Source: Herbidospora cretacea (lineage in GTDB: Bacteria > Actinomycetota > Actinomycetes > Streptosporangiales > Streptosporangiaceae). Taken from it: 64,000 bases of DNA. The translations under genes and the position numbers were made by a program. The number at the start of each line of letters is the position of its first letter. Position 1 is the first letter of the stretch. The stretch lies in assembly GCF_001570605.1 (NCBI RefSeq), contig NZ_BBXG01000017.1, positions 1 through 64,000 of the forward strand, read 5' to 3'. Below, in pieces: positions 50,919 through 59,866 of the stretch. The notes beneath the pieces were generated by a model that worked only from the letters and a program-made list of their open reading frames with translations, made no database searches and had not been told where the DNA came from.

Positions 50919-53158
50919 TCCGCCGTCTGATCCGCCGGCTCCTCTTCGTTGAACGTGCCCTCCCGGCGGATGCCGTGCCAGCGCAGCCGCACGCCCAGCA
51001 GCGCCGTCGCCAGCGAGTGGATGACCACCAGGTACATCAGCTGGCGGTAGACGAACTGCTGGAGCGGCAGGATCCACAGCGCCGAGGCGCGTTCGCCGTC
51101 GAGGAGCAGGGCGTACCAGCCGATCACCATCTGCACCAGCACGAAACCGGCCCACACCGCGACGACCGGCAGCGGGTCGCCCACCGCCATGCTGTATACC
51201 GCCATGAGGTCGACGACGGGCGCCAGCAGGGGCAGCAGCACGTGGAACAGGGTCAGGTAGCCGAGGCAGCGGCGGCCGAACGGGTTGCGCTCGAACACGG
51301 CGCGCCGGTGCTTCCACATCGCCTGCATGGTGCCGTAGCACCAGCGGTAGCGCTGCTTCCAGAGCTGGCCGAGCGACCCGGGCGCCTCGGTCCAGGCGAC
51401 CGCGTTCTCCTCGTAGACCACCCGCCATCCGGCCCGGCACAGCGCCATCGTCAGGTCGGTGTCCTCGGCCAGCGTGTCGGCGCTGACCCCGCCGAGCGCC
51501 ACCAGCGCCGAACGGCGGAACGCCCCGATCGCGCCGGGCACGGTGGCCATGCAGTCGAGCAGTTCGAAGGCGCGGCGGTCGAGGTTGAAGCCGATGACGT
51601 ACTCGATGTGCTGCCAGCGGCCGATCGCGCCGCGCCGGTTGCCGACCTTGGTGTTGCCGCTCACCGCGCCGACCGCCGGGTCGGCCAGCCGCCGGACGAG
51701 ACGGCCGATCGTCGCGGGTTCGAACACGGTGTCGCCGTCGACCATGACGAGCAGCTCGTGGGAGGCCTGCGCGATGCCGGTGTTGAGCGCGGCCGACTTG
51801 CCGCCGTTGGGGCGGCGGATCACCCGCACGCACGGGAACCCGAGCGAGGCCGCCAGGTCGGCGGTGCCGTCGGCCGAGCCGTCGTCGACGACGAGGACCT
51901 CCAGCTCGCCCCGGTAGGCGGTGGCGACCAGGGAGCGGATCGTCGCCTGGATCCCCGCCGCCTCGTTGTAGGCGGGCACGATCACGGTCACCGGCGGAGG
52001 GCCGGACCATCCGGGCGCCTGGCTCCCGCGCCTTCGGCCGCCTCTCGTGCGGTGGGCGTGCACCCCGGCGAGCACCATGAAGAAGCCGAACCGGCCCAGG
52101 GTGAGCGCCCCGGCGGTGAACAGCGCCCATCGCAGCACGTCGGTGAAGGTCTCCGAGGCGCGCTGGGCCAGATTCAGCGCGGCGCCGGAGAAGCGGTCGA
52201 CGCCGCCGGCCGGCCGGTGGGCCGACGGCATGCCGATCGCCTGGGTGACCGTGACGGCCCGGTAGCCCTTGCCCTTGAGGTTCTCCAGGACGAGATCGAC
52301 GGCCTCGACGGTCTGCCGCCGGTCGCCGCCGGAGTCGTGCATCATCACCACGGCGCCCTCGCCCTTCGCGGGAAGGGAGGCCGCCACGATCTTCCCGGCG
52401 CCGGGGCGGCTCCAGTCCTTCGCGTCGAGGTCGGTCAGCACGATCAGGTGTCCCTCGGCCGCCAGTTCCCGCATGCTCGCCCACTGGAGCGTCGTGGTCG
52501 CCCAGGTCGGTGAGGAGTAGGGCGGGCGGGCCAGCGTCGTGTGCAGGCCGGTCGCCCCCGCCAGCGCCCGCTGCGTCAGCGACGACTCCAGCCGGAGCCG
52601 CCATCCGGGGACGGCCGTCAGGTCGGCGTGGGAGTAGGTGTGGTTGCCCAGCTCGTGGCCTTCGGCGACGATGCGCCGGGTCAGCTCGGGGTGCTTGGCC
52701 ACCCTCGACCCGACCACGAAGAAGGTCGCCTTGGCGCCGTGTTCCGCCAGCACGTCGAGCACCCGGGGAGTCCACGTGGGGTCGGGGCCGTCGTCGAAGG
52801 TGAGCGCGACGGTCCGGTCGGGCAGGCGCGCGCTGGTGGGCCGGTCTCCGGTGAGGTTGACGACGGGGCCGCCGCGCCGGATCTCCTCCAGTTCGGGGAT
52901 GGGGAAGTCGGCGGCGGGCGGGCCCGGCTCCGTCTCGCCGACGACGTTGGTCACGTAGCCGTTGAGCGTCAGCGCGGAGGCGATGAGCAGCATGCCGACG
53001 GCGAACAGGAACCAGTGTCCCCGGGGTGCGGGCGGGCCGCCGGTGGCCGTCTCGGGTCTGGTCTTCGGTGGGCGTCTGCGGGGTGAGCGGCCCCTGGGGG
53101 GCGGTCGCGTGGCGCTCTGAGACGGAGGGCGTCGGCGGCCGGATCCGGTCGGGGTCAT
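50882..53158 (-). CDS. polysaccharide deacetylase fused to membrane glycosyltransferase family 2
   Basis: A 758-residue envelope enzyme. A basic N-terminus and one helix (FLFAVGMLLIASALTL) lead to an extracytoplasmic NodB domain: VALTFDDGPDPTWT, GHELGNHTYSHADL, LARPPYSSPTW and VVMMHDSGGDR. After another helix, a GT2 domain shows VTVIVPAYNEAAG, VVDDGSADGTADL, MVDGDTVFEP, AEDTDLTMALCRAGW and KQRYRWCYG (QxxRW). At least three C-terminal helices end it. This suggests coupled synthesis and deacetylation of an N-acetylhexosamine polymer. ATG 53158 is preferred over the open frame to 53776, which is a shadow of the next gene. Confidence 0.93.
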   Translation of the reverse strand: MTPTGSGRRRPPSQSATRPPPRGRSPRRRPPKTRPETATGGPPAPRGHWFLFAVGMLLIASALTLNGYVTNVVGETEPGPPAADFPIPELEEIRRGGPVVNLTGDRPTSARLPDRTVALTFDDGPDPTWTPRVLDVLAEHGAKATFFVVGSRVAKHPELTRRIVAEGHELGNHTYSHADLTAVPGWRLRLESSLTQRALAGATGLHTTLARPPYSSPTWATTTLQWASMRELAAEGHLIVLTDLDAKDWSRPGAGKIVAASLPAKGEGAVVMMHDSGGDRRQTVEAVDLVLENLKGKGYRAVTVTQAIGMPSAHRPAGGVDRFSGAALNLAQRASETFTDVLRWALFTAGALTLGRFGFFMVLAGVHAHRTRGGRRRGSQAPGWSGPPPVTVIVPAYNEAAGIQATIRSLVATAYRGELEVLVVDDGSADGTADLAASLGFPCVRVIRRPNGGKSAALNTGIAQASHELLVMVDGDTVFEPATIGRLVRRLADPAVGAVSGNTKVGNRRGAIGRWQHIEYVIGFNLDRRAFELLDCMATVPGAIGAFRRSALVALGGVSADTLAEDTDLTMALCRAGWRVVYEENAVAWTEAPGSLGQLWKQRYRWCYGTMQAMWKHRRAVFERNPFGRRCLGYLTLFHVLLPLLAPVVDLMAVYSMAVGDPLPVVAVWAGFVLVQMVIGWYALLLDGERASALWILPLQQFVYRQLMYLVVIHSLATALLGVRLRWHGIRREGTFNEEEPADQTADQTGRMSATTGR

Positions 53159-53721
53159 CGAACGGGCCGGTCCCCGTTCGCGGCCGGGGCCGTGGGGCCG
53201 ACCGTCGAGCCGCCCGTGGGGCCGCCCGTGGGGCCGCCCGTGGTACTGCCGGTGGGGCCCGTCGTGGGCCGGCCGGAGGGGGCGTCCGGGGGCTCGGTGG
53301 TGGGGACGGTCGTGAGGCTGGTCGTCGGTTCGGCGGTGGGGCTGGGGGAGTGCTCCGGCCGCCGTCTGGGGGCCTGGCTCTTCACGGGCCGAGGGCGGTG
53401 GGAGGGGCGCGCCGACGGCGAGGCCGGGCGGGCGGTGCTGACGGCCGGGTGGATCGCCGCACGTGTCCTGGAGGGCGACGGCCGCTCGGGCCGGGGCTTG
53501 CGGGCGGGGCTGGGTGAGGCGATGTCGGCCGGCCCGGCCTGCCGCTCGCCGGGCCACCCGTGCACCGAGAGCCCGGTGTCGGAGAACAGGCCGCCGATCA
53601 CGACCGCGAGCAGCGCCACGAGCGGGATGCTCGACCCGATCGAGACCATCGTGATCAACCGGCGGCGGCGGCCGCTCTGGTCGACGAAGACGGCCGGTGG
53701 GGGATAGCGCTCTTGAGACAC
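53155..53721 (-). CDS. single-pass membrane protein with Pro/Thr-rich extracytoplasmic tail
   Basis: A 188-residue protein. The short N-terminus SQERYPPPAVFVDQSGRRRR is followed by one helix (SSIPLVALLAVVIGGLF), then a long disordered tail. That tail is rich in Pro, Arg, Ser and Thr and ends in repeated TGP and TGGP units. It overlaps the deacetylase-glycosyltransferase start by 4 bp, so it probably works with that enzyme, perhaps as an anchor or wall-spanning linker. GTG 53721 lies 6 nt after TATCAT (leaderless type). No known family was recognised. Confidence 0.8.
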   Translation of the reverse strand: MSQERYPPPAVFVDQSGRRRRLITMVSIGSSIPLVALLAVVIGGLFSDTGLSVHGWPGERQAGPADIASPSPARKPRPERPSPSRTRAAIHPAVSTARPASPSARPSHRPRPVKSQAPRRRPEHSPSPTAEPTTSLTTVPTTEPPDAPSGRPTTGPTGSTTGGPTGGPTGGSTVGPTAPAANGDRPVR

Positions 53722-53727
53722 GCGTAA

Positions 53728-53733
53728 ATGATA
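53728..53733 (-). promoter_or_regulatory. -10 box of a leaderless promoter for the Pro/Thr-rich protein gene
   Basis: TATCAT on the minus strand, 6 nt before GTG 53721, with no ribosome site. Confidence 0.4.
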
Positions 53734-54256
53734 GTGAAAGGGCTGACGCGCGAGTGACCGGTTTCATTCGCGGCAAGGTTGCGAATTCAGATCATTCGGG
53801 TGCCGGTCTCGAAGCGGCGGATACCGGACAGTATTCCTGATTCGCTTATGGTGTGGAACGGGCGTATCGGGCCAGGTCAGATCCTGTTCTCTTGGTGTAC
53901 GGGGCACATTTTTCCCGGAGAATGACAATGGTGTCGGGATTTGTCGTATTAATTCGGAAAGACTAATCCGCTTCCACCCGGAAAGGTGATCCGGCGTCGC
54001 GGCGCGGGGGATGAGCGGCCGGTCGGCGCCGGGTGCGGGGAGGCCGCCGGGCGGCGGGTGGGGTCAGGGTGGGCGGAGCCGTGACGGAAGGAAGCTTTGA
54101 GGATCTTCCGGGTGTCTCGGTCTTGCCCGAATACCGGTGCGGACCTGGCCGAATCCGGGGTTTGGGGTCGGAGATCTAAGGGTGGATGGGCCGCCGGAGA
54201 GGCGGTCTTGACTGGGGGAATTCCGTCCTATCGCCCGCGGGGGGCGTGCCTCCCCG

Positions 54257-54262
54257 TACGAT
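54257..54262 (+). promoter_or_regulatory. -10 box of a leaderless promoter for the propeller-like gene
   Basis: TACGAT followed by 6 nt and ATG 54269. This favours that ATG over TTG 54263. Confidence 0.45.
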
Positions 54263-54268
54263 TTGTTC

Positions 54269-55402
54269 ATGCCCCGCCGCTTGATGCGGTGTGCGGTGCC
54301 GTTGTGTGTGTTCATCGCCGGTCTGACGGCCGGTCAGTTCCCGCTCGCACCATCGCTCGCGCACGTGTCCACCGCCTCCGCCTGGTCCGCGACCGTTCCC
54401 GAAGAGGTCGTGCGGCAGGCCTCGTCGGCGCGTCTCGGCCAGGACGCCGCGCTCGCCGACGTCAGCGGCGTGTCCGACACGGCGGTCTGGGCCGTCGGGC
54501 AGATCGGGCTGTGGGACGTCTGGCGCAACCGCGGCATCGTCACCCGCTGGAACGGCGCCACCTGGACCGAGGTGCCCACGCGCGGCGACGCCACCGGGGC
54601 CGGGCCGCTGCGGTCGGTCAGCGCGGTCTCCGACAACGAGGTCTGGGTGGTCGGCGACGGCCACGACGGCGTGCCCTACGTCGGGCGGGGCGGTGGCGGC
54701 GGCATCGACCGCGTCGTGGTCCCGCAGGTCAGGGCAGGCGACTGGCTGCGCTCGGTGGCGGCCGAGCCGGGCAGGGCGGCGATCGTCGGCAGCCGCGGCG
54801 GGCGCGCCCTCATCGTGACGAGCGGGTCCTCCTGGAAGGTCCACGAAGGCCCCGACGGCGTGCTCCACGGCGTCGACCTGCGCGGCAAGGACGGCTGGGC
54901 CGTCGGCAACAACGGCGACGAACCGCTGGTCATGCGGCTGTCGGGCGGCTCGTGGAAGCCGGTCGACCTGCCCGACGTCAAGGGCGGCTACCTGCGCGAC
55001 GTGCACATCACCAGCGCCAAGCGGGCGGTCGCGGTCGGCGGCGTCTTCACCGCCGACGGCACCACGCTCCCGCTGATCCTGCGCTGGGACGGCCGGAAGT
55101 GGCTGCGCGAGGCGCTGCCCGACGGCGACGCCGAACTCTACGGCGTGACCGGCGACGGCCACGGCGGCTACTGGGCGTCGGGCTACGACGCCGAGCGCCC
55201 CAGCGAGGCCTTCCTGCTCCGCTACACCGACAAGAAGTGGAAGCCCCTGCGCGGCGAGGCCGGCGGCGGCGACCGGTCGGTGAGGCTCCAGTCGGTGGTC
55301 CGCACCGACGGCCTGACGATGGCCGTCGGCCACGTGCTCGCCGACGACCACTACACCGACCTGGTCGAAACCTTCGGCCCCGCCGAGGCGCCGGTCCGCT
55401 AG
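54269..55402 (+). CDS. secreted repeat protein, probable beta-propeller
   Basis: A 377-residue exported protein. A signal peptide (RCAVPLCVFIAGLTAG) is followed by about six repeats of a strand pattern such as DVSGVSDTAVWAVGQIG, RSVSAVSDNEVWVVGDGH, GVDLRGKDGWAVGNNGDE, DVHITSAKRAVAVGGVF and GVTGDGHGGYWASGYDA. Each is followed by RWNGATWTEVP- or LRYTDKKWKPL-type strands. This resembles sialidase/kelch-like propellers without enzyme signatures. It probably has a binding or structural role outside the cell. Its TAG stop is shared with the convergent gene through CTAG. Confidence 0.8.
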   Translation: MPRRLMRCAVPLCVFIAGLTAGQFPLAPSLAHVSTASAWSATVPEEVVRQASSARLGQDAALADVSGVSDTAVWAVGQIGLWDVWRNRGIVTRWNGATWTEVPTRGDATGAGPLRSVSAVSDNEVWVVGDGHDGVPYVGRGGGGGIDRVVVPQVRAGDWLRSVAAEPGRAAIVGSRGGRALIVTSGSSWKVHEGPDGVLHGVDLRGKDGWAVGNNGDEPLVMRLSGGSWKPVDLPDVKGGYLRDVHITSAKRAVAVGGVFTADGTTLPLILRWDGRKWLREALPDGDAELYGVTGDGHGGYWASGYDAERPSEAFLLRYTDKKWKPLRGEAGGGDRSVRLQSVVRTDGLTMAVGHVLADDHYTDLVETFGPAEAPVR

Positions 55403-55857
55403 ATCACCGCTCCGTCGTCCCACCCCGAGTCGTTCGGGGGGCCGTCGCCCATGCGGACGACCAGCGCCACGAACCCCCCGATGAAGCAGGCGACCGCGGT
55501 GAAGACGATCCACGGGTCCATCGGCAGTTTCAGCATCGCGGCCAGCAGCAGATAGGCCGGGCCGCCGAACAGGGCGGTCCAGGCGACCCGGGTCACCAGG
55601 TCGGCCTTGGGCAGGGGCGGGGGAGGCGGCGGGACGTAGTGACCGCCGTCGTCGTCCTCGGCCGGTTCCTCGGAGGAGTCGCCGGACTCGTCGCGGGGCT
55701 CGGCCGGCTCGTCGTCGGCTTTGGGCGGGGGCTCTTCGCCCTTCGGGACGTTCTCCCGGTCGGGCCATGGCTGATCGGCCGGATCGGCTCCGGCTGACTC
55801 GTTGAAAGAGGCGACGATCTGACGCCAGACCTCGTCCTCGTCACTCTGCGGCGTCAC
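55399..55857 (-). CDS. two-helix membrane protein with acidic Pro-rich N-terminus
   Basis: A 152-residue actinobacterial membrane protein. Residues 1-80 are acidic and disordered (Glu/Asp/Pro-rich, ending in a run of Pro). Two helices follow (FGGPAYLLLAAMLKLPM-like and WIVFTAVACFIGGFVALVV) and a short Gly/Asp tail. Related small proteins are common in Streptosporangiaceae/Streptomyces but unnamed. GTG 55857 lies 12 bp after the esterase stop on the same strand, so co-transcription with the esterase is likely. Function unknown. Confidence 0.8.
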   Translation of the reverse strand: MTPQSDEDEVWRQIVASFNESAGADPADQPWPDRENVPKGEEPPPKADDEPAEPRDESGDSSEEPAEDDDGGHYVPPPPPPLPKADLVTRVAWTALFGGPAYLLLAAMLKLPMDPWIVFTAVACFIGGFVALVVRMGDGPPNDSGWDDGAVI

Positions 55858-55869
55858 ATCGATCCCAGG

Positions 55870-56634
55870 TCACATGTCTTTGGTCAAGGGTACAGAGGCG
55901 TGCGCGCGGACGAAGTCGAGGCTCCCCGAGAAGATGAGCGGGGCGTCGTTGTCGAGCGTCGCCACGTGGTAGCTGTTCACGCACTCCCGGATTTCCAGGT
56001 TCCCTCCCATTCTGTCGCGCAGGAAGGCCACACTGGCCGCTTTGACCACATGATCTTCCGGGCTTCGGTAGACGAGCACCGGCTGACGGATCTTCGCCAG
56101 TTCCGATTGGGTGAGCCGCCAGAGTTTGGGCAGCGTCGCCGCCGCCTTCACTGGAGTCCTCGTGTACGCCAACTCCGTCGCCCCCGCCTTCTTGATGTCG
56201 TTGGCCACCCCCGCGACCGAGGGCAGCACCCACTTGAGCACGGGCGCGAAATTGAGCGCCGGGTTGTCGTTGACCACCGACGGGTTCACCAGCACCAGCC
56301 CCCGCACCGCGGCGCCGTGGACCTCGGCCAGCCGCAGGCCCATGCAGCCGCCCATGGACAGGCCCATCACGAACACATCCGCGCACTTGGACTTCAGCAC
56401 GGTGAAGGCCCGATCTATTTCGGCGTACCAGTCCTCCCAGCGGGTGCGGTTCATTTCCTGCCAGGTGGTTCCATGCCCCGGCAATCGGGGCAGTGAGACC
56501 GTCAGCCCGGCCTCCGCGAGGTGTTCACCCCAGGGGCGCAGCGACTGCGGCGTCCCCGTGAAGCCGTGGCAGAGCAGCACCCCGACCGGTCCGCCCTCGT
56601 GGTGGTAGGGCTCCGCGCCCGGCAACAACGGCAT
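55870..56634 (-). CDS. alpha/beta hydrolase (Est30/monoacylglycerol lipase-like carboxylesterase)
   Basis: A 254-residue esterase. The oxyanion motif is VGVLLCHGFTGTPQSLRPWG, the nucleophile elbow VMGLSMGGCMGL (Ser), the acid YRSPEDHVVKAAS (Asp), and the base NSYHVATLDND (His). Cap helices between strands 6 and 7 fit the Est30 type that acts on short to medium acyl esters. ATG 56634 is preferred over the open frame to 56736 because GGGAGG lies just upstream. It is divergent from the PlsC-like gene, so both may serve lipid turnover. Confidence 0.92.
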   Translation of the reverse strand: MPLLPGAEPYHHEGGPVGVLLCHGFTGTPQSLRPWGEHLAEAGLTVSLPRLPGHGTTWQEMNRTRWEDWYAEIDRAFTVLKSKCADVFVMGLSMGGCMGLRLAEVHGAAVRGLVLVNPSVVNDNPALNFAPVLKWVLPSVAGVANDIKKAGATELAYTRTPVKAAATLPKLWRLTQSELAKIRQPVLVYRSPEDHVVKAASVAFLRDRMGGNLEIRECVNSYHVATLDNDAPLIFSGSLDFVRAHASVPLTKDM

Positions 56635-56758
56635 GGCACCTCCCGATGGGAAATATGCCCGATAGTCGCACGTTGAGCCGTAGTCGTGCGAGGGGACCCG
56701 GCGTGGCAAGATGACACGAACAGATGGCACAGGCATTGCCGAGAGAAGGAGCCCCCGC

Positions 56759-57466
56759 GTGTTCTACTGGGTGGTCAAGGCCATCCTCTGGCCCTTCCTC
56801 CACACCGTGTTCCGCCCTTGGGCCGAGGGCGTGGACAATGTGCCCAAGGAGGGTCCCGTCATCCTGGCCGGCAACCACCTGTCGTTCGCCGACCACTTCT
56901 TCGGGGCGCTGTTCCTCCCCCGCAAGGTCATCTCCCTCGGCAAGTCCGACTACTTCACCGGTTCCGGCCTGAAGGGCCTGCTCAGCCGCGCCTTCTTCTC
57001 CGGCGTCGGGACCGTCCCCATCGACCGTTCGGGCGGCAAGGCCAGCGAGGCCGCCCTCACGACCGGCCTGCGGGTGCTGGGCGAGGGCAACGTCCTGGGC
57101 ATCTACCCCGAGGGCACCCGCTCGCCCGACGGCCGCCTCTACAAGGGCAAGACCGGCGTGGCCCGGCTCGCCCTCGAGTCGAAGGCGCCGGTCATCCCCT
57201 GGGCGATGGTCAACACCTTCGAGATGATGCCTCCCGGGCGGCTGATCCCGAAGTTCGGCATCCGCCCCGGCGTCCGCTACGGCAAGCCGCTCGACTTCTC
57301 GCGCTACTACGGGATGGAGAACGACTTCCACGTGCTGCGGGCCGTCACCGACGAGATCATGTACGCGCTCATGGAACTCTCCGGTCAGGAATACGTCGAC
57401 AAGTACGCGGCCAGCGCCAAGGTGGAGATGATCCGCGCCGCCAAGGCGGCCAAAGCCGACAACTGA
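56759..57466 (+). CDS. 1-acyl-sn-glycerol-3-phosphate acyltransferase family (PlsC-like)
   Basis: A 235-residue membrane-associated acyltransferase that probably acylates lysophosphatidic acid or a related lipid. An N-terminal helix (FYWVVKAILWPFLHTVF) precedes VILAGNHLSFADHFFG (HX4D), KSDYFTG, VGTVPIDRSGG and GIYPEGTRSPDGRLYKG (motif III). GTG 56759 is chosen because AGAAGGAG lies 8 nt upstream; the in-frame ATG 56711 lacks one. It ends at a bidirectional terminator. Confidence 0.92.
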   Translation: MFYWVVKAILWPFLHTVFRPWAEGVDNVPKEGPVILAGNHLSFADHFFGALFLPRKVISLGKSDYFTGSGLKGLLSRAFFSGVGTVPIDRSGGKASEAALTTGLRVLGEGNVLGIYPEGTRSPDGRLYKGKTGVARLALESKAPVIPWAMVNTFEMMPPGRLIPKFGIRPGVRYGKPLDFSRYYGMENDFHVLRAVTDEIMYALMELSGQEYVDKYAASAKVEMIRAAKAAKADN

Positions 57467-57477
57467 TCTACAACGTA

Positions 57478-57509
57478 AAGGGCCCGAGCTCGTCCGAGCT
57501 CGGGCCCTT
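57478..57509. terminator. bidirectional terminator
   Basis: A perfect 15-bp stem (57478-57492 with 57495-57509) and a 2-nt loop between the PlsC-like gene and the VIT/VWA gene. Confidence 0.93.
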
Positions 57510-57517
57510 CTCCGTGA

Positions 57518-59866
57518 TCAGCGCTTCCAGAAGGGCTTCGGCTCCGGTACGCCGCCCGTCAGCCGCCGCAGCAGTTCCTCGGTCTTGGCCCACATCCGGG
57601 CCAGGTCGAAGTCGGGCCGCTCGGCCCATTCGAGCTCGCTGGCCAGCGCGGACAGCTCGTGCTGCCCGCCGACCATGTGGGCCGCCACCCTCAGGCGGCT
57701 GGCCAGGTCGGCCAGGTAGCGGCGGCGCTCGTCGTCGGGCCGCCCCTTCGCCTCGGCGAGCCGGGTGAGCTCGGCCTGGAGCAGCGGGACGATCCCGCTC
57801 ATGTCGGTCTGCGGGGCCTGCTCGCGGCCGGGGTGGGGCATCATCCGGTCGGGCTGCCCGCCGCCTCCGAAGGCCCGGCGCAGCCTTCCCGCGACCTTCG
57901 GCGCCGACCCCGGGGCGGGCATCGGCGGGGCCATCGGGGCAGGCATCGGCGCGCCCGGGGCCGGAGGCGGGGCGAACGCGAAGGAGGCCTGGGCCATCAT
58001 CGGCATCGCGCCTCCGGCGGTCAGGTGGAGCGGCGCGGCCGTGTCCCAGCCCGCCGGGGTCTCGACCGGCTGGATCACCTGGTAGACGGGCGGGCCGTCG
58101 CCGACCACGCGGGCGTCGACCGCCACGAACGCGGTGAAGCGGCAGAGCACCCCGAACGCCAGCGACGTCTCGACGATGCGCTTCTCCAGGGCGTGCTCGC
58201 CGATCGTGTACCTGTCCTCCAGCCGCCGCAGCTCTGCGCGGGCCCAGATCGCCCGGACGGCCGGATTTCCGCTCTCCCGCGCGGTGACGGTCTGCGACCA
58301 GGGGGCCGCCGCCTGGCCGCGTACCGAGATCGAGGCCTTCTCCGACGCCGCGCGGTAGCGGCCGTGGGCGGTGAGCGGGACGCCCGGGAACAGCGAGCCC
58401 ACGTGGGTGACGCTGTCGTCGGCGATGGTCAGGCCCTCGGCGTGGAGGGTCAGGTCGGTGACGAGGGGCGCGCCGATGCGGCGGTGGATGTGCTCCATCG
58501 CGGCGTCGAGCCGGTCCTCCGACTCGACGAGCTCGCACCGGCCGCCTCCCAGCAGCGCCAGGCGGCCCAGGAAACCGGCGTTGACCGCCTGGTCGATGCC
58601 GACCGTGTGGACCCGCACGTCGCCGGTGAGCCGGCCGCCGAGGCGTTCGATGATCTGGTCCTCGTTGCCGACCTGGCCGTCGGTGACCATGACCAGCACC
58701 CGGTCGCGCCCGGGGTCGGTCAGCAGGCCCAGCGCCGTCTCCAGCGGCTGGAGCATCTCGGTGCCGCCCCGGGCCTCCAGGCGGGCCAGGTGCTCGATCG
58801 CGCGGTAGCGGGTGCGGTCGGTCGCCTCGGCCAGGCCGGGGAACGGGTGCTCGACGACGTGGTCGAACGAGAGCACCGCGAACCGGTCGTCCGTGGTGAG
58901 GGTGTCGACGATCCGGGCGGCGGCCCGGCGGGCGGCGACCATCTTCCAGCCCGACATGCTGCCCGACCGGTCGAGCAGCAGCACCACGTCGCGGGGCGAG
59001 CGCCGGCTCTCCATCTCCGGCGGCAGCACGGTGAGCGCGAACGTGCCCTCCTCGCCCTCGGCGTCGGGGGTGAGCGTCAGGGAGGTCGAGGCGGCGAACC
59101 TGAACCGGAGGATGAAGTCGCGGTCGAGCCGCTCACCGGGCCGGACCGTGAGGGTGCCGCCCTCGCGGTCGACGTCGTGGAGGCTGCTCTGGATCTCGGT
59201 GATGTCCAGCCCGGCCGGGTCGAGCGTCGCGCTCAGCCCGAGCCTCACCCGGCTGGGGAACCCCGGCAGCAGCACCGGTGGCGTGATCCGCGACGCGTCG
59301 GGCACGGCGTCGGTGTCGGCCTCGACGCCCGCCCCGGCGGGCGCGCCGTCGATCGGGCTGCCCGGGATGTAGCGAGGGGCCACGACCAGCGGGAACCGGA
59401 ACTCGGCCGCGCCGTCCTCGTAGGGGAGGGGCTGGCTGAGGTCGAGGTGGACGGTCACCCGCTCGCCCGGCACGATGTTGCCGACCCTGATGGCGAAGAC
59501 GTCGTGCCGGTCCTCCTCGGCGATGGCGGCCCGTCGGCCCTCCTGGAGGGCCTGCGTGTAGTCGGCCCGCGCCTGGCCGCGCTCCTTCAGCACGCCCTCG
59601 ACGACGTGACCGTCGGCCTCCATCCGGAAGGCGGTGACGGCGGCGCGCGGCGGCAGCGGGAAGACGTAGGTCGCCTCAAGGGTCACGTCGTGGGGGTTGC
59701 GGAACCCCTGCGTGACCTTGACCTCGGCGCTGAGCGCCACGATGCCGGCCCGGACGTCGACCGACTCCAGCGGCAGGTTGCCCTTCTCGGTCTCCAGGGC
59801 CCCGAATCCCGCGTCGGGAACCGGCTGCACCTCGTCCGGCCTGATCGGCGTGATGGGAACGGTCAT
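57518..59866 (-). CDS. VIT and von Willebrand factor A domain protein
   Basis: A 782-residue cytoplasmic protein (no signal peptide). A VIT domain (about 15-150, VEVKVTQGFRNPHDV-like, ATYVFPLPPRAAVTAF, KERGQARADYTQAL) is followed by a VWA domain with a complete metal site: VLLLDRSGSMSGWKM (DxSxS), EARGGTEML (Thr) and MVTDGQVGN (Asp). A C-terminal helical part after a Pro/Ala/Met-rich linker ends ELEWAERPDFDLARMW. This resembles inter-alpha-inhibitor-type proteins of bacteria, a protein-binding scaffold. Its start overlaps the MerR gene stop by 4 bp. Function unknown. Confidence 0.92.
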   Translation of the reverse strand: MTVPITPIRPDEVQPVPDAGFGALETEKGNLPLESVDVRAGIVALSAEVKVTQGFRNPHDVTLEATYVFPLPPRAAVTAFRMEADGHVVEGVLKERGQARADYTQALQEGRRAAIAEEDRHDVFAIRVGNIVPGERVTVHLDLSQPLPYEDGAAEFRFPLVVAPRYIPGSPIDGAPAGAGVEADTDAVPDASRITPPVLLPGFPSRVRLGLSATLDPAGLDITEIQSSLHDVDREGGTLTVRPGERLDRDFILRFRFAASTSLTLTPDAEGEEGTFALTVLPPEMESRRSPRDVVLLLDRSGSMSGWKMVAARRAAARIVDTLTTDDRFAVLSFDHVVEHPFPGLAEATDRTRYRAIEHLARLEARGGTEMLQPLETALGLLTDPGRDRVLVMVTDGQVGNEDQIIERLGGRLTGDVRVHTVGIDQAVNAGFLGRLALLGGGRCELVESEDRLDAAMEHIHRRIGAPLVTDLTLHAEGLTIADDSVTHVGSLFPGVPLTAHGRYRAASEKASISVRGQAAAPWSQTVTARESGNPAVRAIWARAELRRLEDRYTIGEHALEKRIVETSLAFGVLCRFTAFVAVDARVVGDGPPVYQVIQPVETPAGWDTAAPLHLTAGGAMPMMAQASFAFAPPPAPGAPMPAPMAPPMPAPGSAPKVAGRLRRAFGGGGQPDRMMPHPGREQAPQTDMSGIVPLLQAELTRLAEAKGRPDDERRRYLADLASRLRVAAHMVGGQHELSALASELEWAERPDFDLARMWAKTEELLRRLTGGVPEPKPFWKR

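Larger units (their letters stand above)
53722..54268. other. 547-bp divergent intergenic region
   Basis: It is AT-richer than average between about 53725 and 53980. It carries -10 boxes for both flanking genes. A loose direct repeat CGGAAAG-N3-4-ATCCG lies around 53956-53995. I see no RNA gene, riboswitch or operator that I can name. Short open frames here lack codon bias. Confidence 0.6.

Noticed and set aside
53159-53776. N-terminal extension of the deacetylase-glycosyltransferase
   Set aside because: This part is the out-of-frame image of the overlapping Pro/Thr-rich membrane protein gene.
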